64,000 nucleotides of DNA from positions 434,001 to 498,000 of the forward strand of contig NZ_CALNVW010000020.1 of assembly GCF_940670765.1 (NCBI RefSeq), given 5' to 3'. The position numbers and the translations under genes were made by a program. This DNA is from Streptomyces sp. A 4/2. Lineage in GTDB: Bacteria > Actinomycetota > Actinomycetes > Streptomycetales > Streptomycetaceae. The first letter of the stretch is position 1. Each line of letters begins with the position of its first letter. Below the pieces are notes generated by a model. That model was not told the origin of the DNA, searched no databases, and saw nothing but the letters and a program-made list of their open reading frames with translations. Below, piece after piece: positions 1-8,889 of this stretch.

Positions 1-151
1 GTCAGCGTCGCGTCAGTACCGGGCAGCCGCGCGTCAAGCATCCGTCAGCGGGACGGGAGGTCCCCCGGGACAGGGGCATAGCGTCACCGATGTGTCCGCG
101 GCCCGACCGGGCCGAGGGCGCCGACCCACCTCTTCGTCCAGGAGAACCGCC

Positions 152-574
152 ATGCCCACGAGTGAGAACGCCGACACCACAGAACCTCCCGAACAACTCC
201 CGGCCGGACCCCTCTTCGTGCCCGTCCGGCCGGGATGCACGAGCTGCTCGGTCCGGGTCTTCCGCACTCCGCCCGGTGTCCGTACGGCAGTCGGCTTCAC
301 CTCGGAGGCACGGCTGCGGAACACGCTGGGCGGCGGCCAGCCGTGGATCAGGCTCTCCGAGGCCGCGCTGCGGGCGCTGGTCGGGCCGCTCGGGATCGCC
401 GCGCTCACCGTCGACCCGCCGTTCTCCGCGCCCGCGGCCCAGTCGTACCCGTACCCGTACCCGGAGTCCGGCGGACGGGAGGCCGTCCGGCCCGACCGGG
501 GCGAGCGGCCCGCCGCCACGCCGCGCGCCGCGAGTCCGTCGACGGGCTCCGCTCTCCGTCCGCTGATCGGCTGA
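152..574 (+). CDS. SAV_915-like conserved small protein
   Basis: A 140-residue protein. I start it at the ATG at 152 because AGGAGAA lies 5 bases upstream; in-frame codons back to 92 have no such site. The middle (roughly residues 15-95) has the SseB/SAV_915-like pattern of short Streptomyces proteins: a FVPVRPG opening, a conserved TAVGFTSEARL strand and a hydrophobic ALVGPLGIAALTVDP stretch. No catalytic motif, signal peptide or membrane segment is visible. The last 40 residues are Pro/Arg-rich and low in complexity. It ends 9 bases before the decarboxylase gene, so the two are probably co-transcribed. The family name is from memory and the function is unknown. Confidence 0.7.
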   Translation: MPTSENADTTEPPEQLPAGPLFVPVRPGCTSCSVRVFRTPPGVRTAVGFTSEARLRNTLGGGQPWIRLSEAALRALVGPLGIAALTVDPPFSAPAAQSYPYPYPESGGREAVRPDRGERPAATPRAASPSTGSALRPLIG

Positions 575-583
575 GGAGTACCC

Positions 584-1945
584 ATGACTGTCTCCGTCCC
601 CTCTCCCCTCTGCGCGGCCTCCACCCCGTCCGGTCAACAGCCGGACACCGACGGGCTCTCCGTCTGGCCCGCCTCCGCCCGGTCCGTGCCCGACGGGGAC
701 GTGACCGTGGGCGGGGTCTCGCTCGCCGAGGTCGCCGACCGGTTCGGCACCCCGGTGTACGTGCTCGACGAGGCCGAGGTCCGGGGGCGCTGCCGCGCCT
801 ACCGCGCGGCCTTCCCGGAGGCCGATGTCGTCTACGCCGCGAAGGCGTTCCTGTGCCGGGCCGTCGCCCACTGGGCCGAGGAGGAGGGCCTGGGCCTCGA
901 CGTCTGTTCCGCGGGCGAGCTGGAACTGGCGGTCACCACGGGCTTCCCGCCCGAGCGGATCGTGATGCACGGCAACGCCAAGAGCCCGGCCGACCTGCGT
1001 GCCGCTGTCCGGCTGGGCGTGGGACGGATCGTCGTCGACAGCGCGTCCGAGATCGCCCGGCTGGCCGCGATCGTCGCCCCGGGCGAGCGGCAGTCGGTGA
1101 TGGTCCGGGTGGTGCCGGGGATAGCCGCGGGCGGGCACGCCGCGGTCCGTACCGGTACGGAGGACCAGAAGTTCGGTCTGTCGATCACCGACGGCTCCGC
1201 GCAGCACGCCATCGCCAAGATCCTCGGCCAGCCGCACCTCGAACTCGTGGGCCTGCACTGCCACATCGGGTCCCAGATCTCCTCGGCCAGACCGTATGTC
1301 GCGGCGGTGCGGCGCATGGTCGGGCTGATGGCCCGGGTGCGGGAACAACACGGCGTGGTACTGGGGCAGTTGGACATCGGGGGTGGCCATGCCATCGCCT
1401 ACCGGCCCGGCGAGGAGAGCCTCGACGCCGCCGTCCTGGCTTCCCGGGTCCACGCGGAGCTGGCGGACGGCTGCGCGCGGAACGCACTGCCGGTGCCGCG
1501 GCTCACCCTGGAGCCGGGCCGCGCGGTCATCGGGCCCGCCGGGGTCGCCGTCTACCGGGTGCTCTCCGTCAAACGCACCGGTGGGTGTACGTTCGTGGCG
1601 GTCGACGGCGGGATGAGCGACAACCCCAGACCGGCCCTGTACGGCGTCCGGTACGCACCGCGGCTGATCGGCCGCCGTCCGACCGCGGGGCCCGCCGTGG
1701 TCACCGTGGTGGGGCGGCACTGCGAGGCGGGCGACGTGCTGGCGGACGCGGTGGCGCTGCCCGCGGACGTACGGCCCGGTGATCTGCTGGCGGTACCGGC
1801 AGCCGGCGCCTACCACCTCTCCATGGCCTCCGCCTACAACCTGATCGGCCGGCCGCCGGTGATCGCCGTACGGGACGGCTCGGCCCGGGTGCTGGTGCGG
1901 CGGGAGTCGCTGGACGACATGCGGCGCCGGGACGTGGGGATCTAG
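584..1945 (+). CDS. lysA: Diaminopimelate decarboxylase paralogue (PLP, fold type III)
   Basis: A 453-residue enzyme of the alanine-racemase-fold decarboxylases; the canonical reaction is meso-diaminopimelate to L-lysine and CO2. Visible motifs in order: the PLP-lysine strand VVYAAKAFL (about residue 90), the HGNAKSPADL loop, GLHCHIGSQI, the phosphate-binding LDIGGGHAIAY, EPGRAVIGPAGV, and the second active-site segment GRHCEAGDVL followed by AGAYHLSMASAYN. Length and the order of motifs match LysA. The final motif departs from the usual SMASNYN, with Ala for the first Asn. The start has GAGGAG upstream. A second housekeeping LysA is expected elsewhere in a Streptomyces genome, so a specialised substrate such as another D-amino acid or ornithine is possible. 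Confidence 0.8.
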   Translation: MTVSVPSPLCAASTPSGQQPDTDGLSVWPASARSVPDGDVTVGGVSLAEVADRFGTPVYVLDEAEVRGRCRAYRAAFPEADVVYAAKAFLCRAVAHWAEEEGLGLDVCSAGELELAVTTGFPPERIVMHGNAKSPADLRAAVRLGVGRIVVDSASEIARLAAIVAPGERQSVMVRVVPGIAAGGHAAVRTGTEDQKFGLSITDGSAQHAIAKILGQPHLELVGLHCHIGSQISSARPYVAAVRRMVGLMARVREQHGVVLGQLDIGGGHAIAYRPGEESLDAAVLASRVHAELADGCARNALPVPRLTLEPGRAVIGPAGVAVYRVLSVKRTGGCTFVAVDGGMSDNPRPALYGVRYAPRLIGRRPTAGPAVVTVVGRHCEAGDVLADAVALPADVRPGDLLAVPAAGAYHLSMASAYNLIGRPPVIAVRDGSARVLVRRESLDDMRRRDVGI

Positions 1946-2053
1946 ACCGGGCGAGGTACGGGGTTCGGGCGGGGCCGGGGTGCCTCGCGGTGCGGGGGCC
2001 GCGGGGCGCTCCTCGACCGGCCGGCAATCGCTGGTCGGTCTTAGAATTCCGGT

Positions 2054-4396
2054 ATGCAAAGCCCTCATGACCCGTACGTACGCGTCCGTGGCGCCCGTGA
2101 GCACAATCTGCGCGACGTCGATGTGGACATCCCCCGTGACGCCCTGGTGGTGTTCACGGGGGTCTCGGGTTCGGGTAAGTCCTCGCTCGCTTTCGGGACG
2201 GTCTACGCCGAGGCCCAGCGCCGGTATTTCGAATCGGTCGCGCCGTACGCCCGGCGGCTGATCCACCAGGTGGGCGCGCCCGCGGTCGGCGAGATCACCG
2301 GGCTGCCGCCCGCGGTCTCGCTCGAACAGCGCAGGTCGGCCCCGACCTCACGGTCCTCCGTGGGCACGGTCACCACGCTCTCCAATTCCCTGCGGATGCT
2401 CTTCTCCCGCGCGGGCGACTACCCGGCGGGCGCCGAGCGGCTGGACTCGGACGCCTTCTCACCGAACACGACGGCCGGGGCCTGCCCGGAGTGCCACGGA
2501 CTGGGCCGGGTGCACCGCACCAGCGAGGCGTTGCTCGTGCCCGATCCCTCGCTGTCGGTACGGGAGGGGGCGATCGCCGCCTGGCCCGGTGCCTGGCAGG
2601 GCAAGAACCTCCGCGATGTGCTGGACGCGCTCGGGTACGACGTGGACCGGCCGTGGCGCGAGCTTCCCCAGGAGGAGCGGGACTGGATCCTCTTCACCGA
2701 CGAGCAGCCGGTGGTGACCGTGCACCCGGTGCGGGACGCGGGGCGGATCCACCGGCCCTACCAGGGCACGTACATGAGCGCCCGGCGCTATGTCCTGCAC
2801 ACCTTCGCGGACTCCAGGAGCCAGTCGCTGCGCGCCAGGGCGGAGCGGTTCCTGGCGAGCACGCCGTGTCCGGTGTGCGGCGGGAACCGGCTGCGGCCGG
2901 AGTCCCTCGCGGTGACCTTCGCGGGCCGGACCATCGCCGAACTCGCCGCGCAGCCGCTGTCCGTGCTGGCCACAGTGCTGGCCGGAGAGCACAGCGGTGA
3001 GACGGCCCGGGTGCTGACCGCGGATCTGCTGGCCCGTATCGCGGTCGTCACCGAGCTGGGGCTGGGATATCTGAGCCTGGACCGCGGCACGCCCACCCTG
3101 TCGTCGGGCGAGCTGCAACGCCTGCGGCTGGCCACCCAGTTGCGCTCCGGACTGTTCGGTGTCGTGTATGTGCTGGACGAGCCGTCCGCGGGGCTGCACC
3201 CGGCCGACACCGAGGCCCTGCTGGTGGTACTCGACCGGCTGAAGGCGTCCGGCAACTCCGTCTTCGTCGTGGAGCACCAGCTGGATGTCGTACGCCGTGC
3301 GGACTGGCTCGTCGACGTGGGACCGCACGCGGGCGAGCACGGCGGCCGGGTGCTGCACAGCGGGCCGCCCGGACTCCTCGCGGAGGTGGCCGAGTCCGTG
3401 ACCCGCCGCTATCTCTTCGGTGAATCCGCCGCTCCCGCGCGAGCCGTGCGGGAGGCGTCCGGGCTGCTGGAGATCGGCCCGGTCACCCGGCACAACCTCG
3501 TCGCCCTGCGGGCCACGGTCCCGCTGGGTGCCTTCACCGCCGTGACCGGCGTCTCGGGCTCCGGCAAGTCCACCCTCGTCGGCGAGATCACCGAGGAACT
3601 GCCCGGCGTGAAAAGGCTGGTGACGGTGGATCAGAAACCGATCGGCAGGACGCCGCGGTCCAACCTCGCCACGTACACCGGCCTCTTCGACGTCGTGAGG
3701 AAGCTCTTCACCGCCACCGAAGAGGCACAGGCACGCGGTTACCGGGCGGGCCGGTTCTCCTTCAACGTGACGGGCGGGCGGTGCGAGACCTGCCAGGGCG
3801 AGGGGTTCGTCTCCGTCGAACTGCTGTTCCTGCCGAGTACGTACACCCCGTGCCCGGACTGTCACGGCGCGCGCTACAACCCCGAGACCCTGGAGATCAC
3901 CTACCAGGGGCTCGACATCGCGGGGGTGCTGGATCTGACGGTGGAGTCGGCGGCGGACTTCTTCGCCGGTTCACCCGCGGCCGTGCGCAGTCTGCGGGCG
4001 CTGCTCGACGTGGGCCTGGGCTATCTGCGGCTGGGACAGCCCGCGACCGAGCTGTCCGGCGGCGAGGCGCAGCGCATCAAGCTGGCGGCCGAGCTCCAGC
4101 GTGCCCGCCGCGGTCACACCCTGTACGTCCTGGACGAGCCGACCACCGGGTTGCACCCGGCCGATGTCGAGGTGCTGATGCGGCAGTTGCACGGGCTGGT
4201 CGACGCGGGGCACTCGGTGGTGGTCGTGGAGCACGACATGGCGGTGGTGGCCGGGGCGGACTGGGTGATCGACCTGGGGCCCGGCGGTGGCGACGAGGGT
4301 GGACGGATCGTCGCCGCGGGGCCGCCGGAAGAGGTGGCGCTGACGGCCGGCAGCCGGACCGCTCCCTATCTCGCGCGGGCGCTGTCCCGGTCGTGA
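2054..4396 (+). CDS. Short UvrA-like excinuclease ABC ATPase (UvrA2 class)
   Basis: A 780-residue tandem ABC ATPase. Both half-sites are complete: Walker A GVSGSGKSSL near residue 35 and GVSGSGKSTL near 500; signatures LSSGELQRLRL and LSGGEAQRIKL; Walker B VYVLDEPSAGLHP and LYVLDEPTTGLHP. Zinc-type Cys pairs occur at CPECHG, CPVCGG, CETCQG and CPDCHG. Canonical UvrA is about 950-1000 residues; the shortfall fits absence of the UvrB-interaction domain, as in UvrA2/DrrC-like paralogues linked to drug tolerance or DNA protection. It stands alone with a short leader after an AT-richer TTAGAATTC stretch. Which DNA adduct or drug it concerns cannot be read from the sequence. Confidence 0.88.
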   Translation: MQSPHDPYVRVRGAREHNLRDVDVDIPRDALVVFTGVSGSGKSSLAFGTVYAEAQRRYFESVAPYARRLIHQVGAPAVGEITGLPPAVSLEQRRSAPTSRSSVGTVTTLSNSLRMLFSRAGDYPAGAERLDSDAFSPNTTAGACPECHGLGRVHRTSEALLVPDPSLSVREGAIAAWPGAWQGKNLRDVLDALGYDVDRPWRELPQEERDWILFTDEQPVVTVHPVRDAGRIHRPYQGTYMSARRYVLHTFADSRSQSLRARAERFLASTPCPVCGGNRLRPESLAVTFAGRTIAELAAQPLSVLATVLAGEHSGETARVLTADLLARIAVVTELGLGYLSLDRGTPTLSSGELQRLRLATQLRSGLFGVVYVLDEPSAGLHPADTEALLVVLDRLKASGNSVFVVEHQLDVVRRADWLVDVGPHAGEHGGRVLHSGPPGLLAEVAESVTRRYLFGESAAPARAVREASGLLEIGPVTRHNLVALRATVPLGAFTAVTGVSGSGKSTLVGEITEELPGVKRLVTVDQKPIGRTPRSNLATYTGLFDVVRKLFTATEEAQARGYRAGRFSFNVTGGRCETCQGEGFVSVELLFLPSTYTPCPDCHGARYNPETLEITYQGLDIAGVLDLTVESAADFFAGSPAAVRSLRALLDVGLGYLRLGQPATELSGGEAQRIKLAAELQRARRGHTLYVLDEPTTGLHPADVEVLMRQLHGLVDAGHSVVVVEHDMAVVAGADWVIDLGPGGGDEGGRIVAAGPPEEVALTAGSRTAPYLARALSRS

Positions 4397-4441
4397 CCGG
4401 CCGGTCCGTGCCGCCGGCCGGTCACCCGTCTTCCGCCGGCC

Positions 4442-4509
4442 GGTTCAGCGGCCCGGGGTGCAGGGCCCAGGGTTCAGCGGGCCGGGGTGCAGCGGCCGGG
4501 GTTCAGCGG
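4442..4509. repeat. 29-bp direct repeat at the sdhB stop codon
   Basis: GGTTCAGCGG begins at 4442, 4471 and 4500, giving a 29-base period, with the interval (GSCCGGGGTGCAG core) largely conserved. The third copy contains the sdhB stop codon on the minus strand, and the other two copies carry the same TCA. This fills most of the 106-base gap between the convergent uvrA-like and sdhB genes. No T-run or clean terminator stem is evident. Confidence 0.7.
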
Positions 4510-5245
4510 CTGACCTTGCGGGCCGCCCGCAGCCACTCCTTGTTCATCGCGGTGATCGACGGCAGCGGGATGCCCTTGGGACAGGCCGTGGCGCACTCGC
4601 CGGTGAGGGTGCAGCCGCCGAAGCCCTCGTCGTCCATCTGGGCGACCATGTCGAGGACACGGGTCTCGCGTTCGGGGGCGCCCTGCGGGAGCACGTTGAG
4701 GTGGTTGATCTTCGCCGAGGTGAAGAGCATCGCGGAGCCGTTGGGGCAGGCCGCGACGCACGCTCCGCAGCCGATGCACTCGGCGTGCTCGAAGGCGAAG
4801 TCGGCGTCCGGCTTCGGCACGGGCGTGGAGTGCGCCTCGGGGGCCGCGCCGGTGGGCACGCTGACGTACCCGCCGGACTGGATGATCCGGTCGAAGGCCG
4901 ACCGGTCGACGACGAGGTCCTTGACGACCGGGAAGGCCGAGGCCCGCCACGGCTCGACGTCGATGGTGTCGCCGTCCTGGAAGGAGCGCATGTGGAGCTG
5001 ACAGGTGGTGGTGCGCTCCGGGCCGTGGGCGTCGCCGTTGATGACCAGGCTGCACGCTCCGCAGATGCCCTCCCGGCAGTCGTGGTCGAAGGCGACGGGC
5101 TCCTCGCCCTTGAGCGTGAGCTCCTCGTTCAGGGTGTCGAGCATCTCCAGGAACGACATGTCCTGGGAGATGCCGTCGACCTGGTAGGTGGTCATGGCTC
5201 CGGCGGCGGTCGCGTTCTTCTGGCGCCAGACGCGCAGGGTGAGCT

Positions 5246-5249
<4 letters not shown>
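4503..5249 (-). CDS. sdhB: Succinate dehydrogenase iron-sulfur subunit
   Basis: A 248-residue subunit that carries electrons from the flavoprotein to the membrane cytochrome in respiratory complex II. Cluster ligands are clear: CREGICGACS plus a downstream Cys for the 2Fe-2S cluster, then CIGCGACVAACPNG and CTLTGECATACPKG for the 4Fe-4S and 3Fe-4S clusters. The start at MKLTLRV is set by an ATGA overlap with the sdhA stop, so the two are translationally coupled. Upstream in-frame codons run inside sdhA and are not used. The short MKLTLRVWRQ start resembles the B. subtilis-type three-subunit enzyme. Confidence 0.95.
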
Positions 5250-7195
<1,946 letters not shown>

Positions 7196-7196
7196 G

Positions 7197-7901
7197 TCAG
7201 CTCACCACTCCGGTCATCACGGCGACGGGTACGGATATGAAGCCCACGGTCAGCACCAGCGCGAGGACGTTGGCGACGGCCTTCAGGACGCGGTCGCGGG
7301 TGGCCTTCCCCGCGCCGAGGGTCTGGGCCGCGCTCCAGAAGCCGTGCCGGATGTGCAGGCCGAGCGCGAGCATCGCGACGATGTAGATGACGTCGCCGTA
7401 CCAGGTGTGGAACGTCGCCACGACGTTCTCGTACGGGTGGCCGGGCTGGGCGTTGTCGTTCACCGTGAGGGTGGTGAAGTCGAGCAGGTGCCAGACGATG
7501 AACAGCGCGAGGATGATGCCGCCCCAGCGCATGGTGCGGGTGGCGTAGCTGGCGCGCGGGCGCTTGTGCACATAGGCGACCGGGCGGGCCCGGAGGTCGC
7601 GGCGGCTGAGCTGGTAGGCGCAGACGGCGTGCAGCACCACGGCGGCGACGAGCACGACGCGGATGATCCACAGCGCCCACTCGTAGTGCAGGAACGGCTC
7701 TCCGAGGGTGCGCAGCCAGTGCGCGTAGCTGTTGAACTGCCCCGACCCGAAGAAGATCTTGAGGTTGCCCAGCATGTGGACCACCAGGTACAGCAGCATG
7801 ACCAGACCGCTCACGGCCATGATCGTTTTTTTGCCGACGGTCGATCCCCAGACCGATTGCGCCATGGACGGCCGTCGATCCGTCTTGGTTGCCAGTGCCA
7901 T
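7197..7901 (-). CDS. sdhC: Succinate dehydrogenase cytochrome b558 subunit
   Basis: A 234-residue membrane anchor of complex II with five hydrophobic segments, the first at MAVSGLVMLLYLVVHMLGNL and the last VANVLALVLTVGFISVPVAVM. His residues inside helices (VVHMLG, LHAVCAY, VWHLLDF, LGLHIRHGF) fit di-haem ligation in the single-subunit b558 family. I use the ATG at 7901 (MALATKTDRR); the ATG at 7865 (MAQSVWG) is also possible, and neither has a strong ribosome site. It is first in the sdhCAB operon and is transcribed divergently from the LysR gene across 85 bases. Confidence 0.9.
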   Translation of the reverse strand: MALATKTDRRPSMAQSVWGSTVGKKTIMAVSGLVMLLYLVVHMLGNLKIFFGSGQFNSYAHWLRTLGEPFLHYEWALWIIRVVLVAAVVLHAVCAYQLSRRDLRARPVAYVHKRPRASYATRTMRWGGIILALFIVWHLLDFTTLTVNDNAQPGHPYENVVATFHTWYGDVIYIVAMLALGLHIRHGFWSAAQTLGAGKATRDRVLKAVANVLALVLTVGFISVPVAVMTGVVS

Positions 7902-7961
7902 GTCACAAGACGTTACGGCTCCACCTGGCCAGAGGTCCAAGACATGACACGGCTCATCTCC

Positions 7962-7976
7962 ATAGCCATCGTCTAT
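7962..7976. promoter_or_regulatory. ATAG-N7-CTAT inverted repeat (LysR-type operator candidate)
   Basis: ATAG at 7962-7965 and CTAT at 7973-7976 form an exact inverted repeat with a 7-base spacer, 10 bases before the LysR start and 60 bases before the sdhC start. LysR-type regulators commonly bind T-N11-A palindromes beside their own divergent promoter. ATAG-N7-CTAT is also the half-site geometry known for OxyR. Confidence 0.55.
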
Positions 7977-7986
7977 CGTGGAATCC

Positions 7987-8889
7987 ATGCAGCTCCAGCA
8001 GCTCAGCTATTTCGTCGCGGTCGCCGAGACCCGCCACTTCACCCGCGCCGCCGAGGAGGTGCACGTCGCGCAGCCGTCCCTCTCCCAGCAGATCAGGGCG
8101 CTGGAGAAGGAGTTGGGGGCCGAGCTGTTCAGCAGGGCCCGGGGCAACATCACCCTGACCGACGCGGGCGAGACCCTGCTCCCGCTCGCCCGGCGCATCC
8201 TCGCGGACGCCGAGACCGCCCGCCACGAAGTGCAGGAACTGGCCCAGCTGCGGCGCGGCCGGGTGCGGCTCGGCGCGACGCCGAGCCTCTGCACCGGGCT
8301 GCTCCCCGACGTCCTGCGTTCCTTCCACGACCAGCACCCCGGCATCCAGCTGCTGATCGAGGAGGGCGGCTCCCACGACCTCGTACGGGAGCTGGCGCGC
8401 GGCGCCCTCGATCTCGCGCTGGTCGTCCTTCCGCTGCCCACCCCGTCACCGGCGCTCACCACGATCGAGCTCCTCCAGGAGGATCTCGTCGTGGTCTCGT
8501 CGCCCGCCGCCGCCGCGCCGCGCTCACCGCTGCGCATCACCGACCTCGAAGGCGAGCCGATGGTGATGTTCCGGCACGGCTACGACCTGCGGGACCTCAC
8601 CCTGTCCGCCTGTCGCGCCGAGGGCTTCGAGCCGTACTTCACCGTCGAGGGCGGCGAGATGGACGCCGTGCTGGGGTTCGTGCGGGCCGGTCTCGGCATC
8701 GCCGTCGTCCCCAGCATGATCGCCGTCCGCGCCGGCCACGGCCTGCGCGTGACACCGCTGGCCCGTCCGGGGCTGCGCCGCACGATCGCGCTCGCGCACC
8801 GCAGCGACGTCGCGCCGCCGCGCGCCGCACGGGTCCTGCAGGACGTCCTGCTCGGGCATCACACGGCGTCGGCCAGCGACAGGCGGTGA
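7987..8889 (+). CDS. LysR-family transcriptional regulator
   Basis: A 300-residue regulator with the N-terminal winged helix of the family: MQLQQLSYFVAVAETRHFTRAAEEVHVAQPSLSQQIRALEKELG, in which the AQPSLSQQI recognition helix is intact. A type 2 periplasmic-binding-like effector domain follows (RVRLGATPSL to the end). I use the ATG at 7987; a GTG at 7978 is in frame. It is divergent from sdhCAB with a palindrome between them, so autoregulation and possibly control of sdh are likely. Its last 31 bases overlap the end of the convergent GGDEF-EAL gene. The effector is unknown; two Cys residues (SLCTG, SACRA) do not match the OxyR redox pair. Confidence 0.9.
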   Translation: MQLQQLSYFVAVAETRHFTRAAEEVHVAQPSLSQQIRALEKELGAELFSRARGNITLTDAGETLLPLARRILADAETARHEVQELAQLRRGRVRLGATPSLCTGLLPDVLRSFHDQHPGIQLLIEEGGSHDLVRELARGALDLALVVLPLPTPSPALTTIELLQEDLVVVSSPAAAAPRSPLRITDLEGEPMVMFRHGYDLRDLTLSACRAEGFEPYFTVEGGEMDAVLGFVRAGLGIAVVPSMIAVRAGHGLRVTPLARPGLRRTIALAHRSDVAPPRAARVLQDVLLGHHTASASDRR

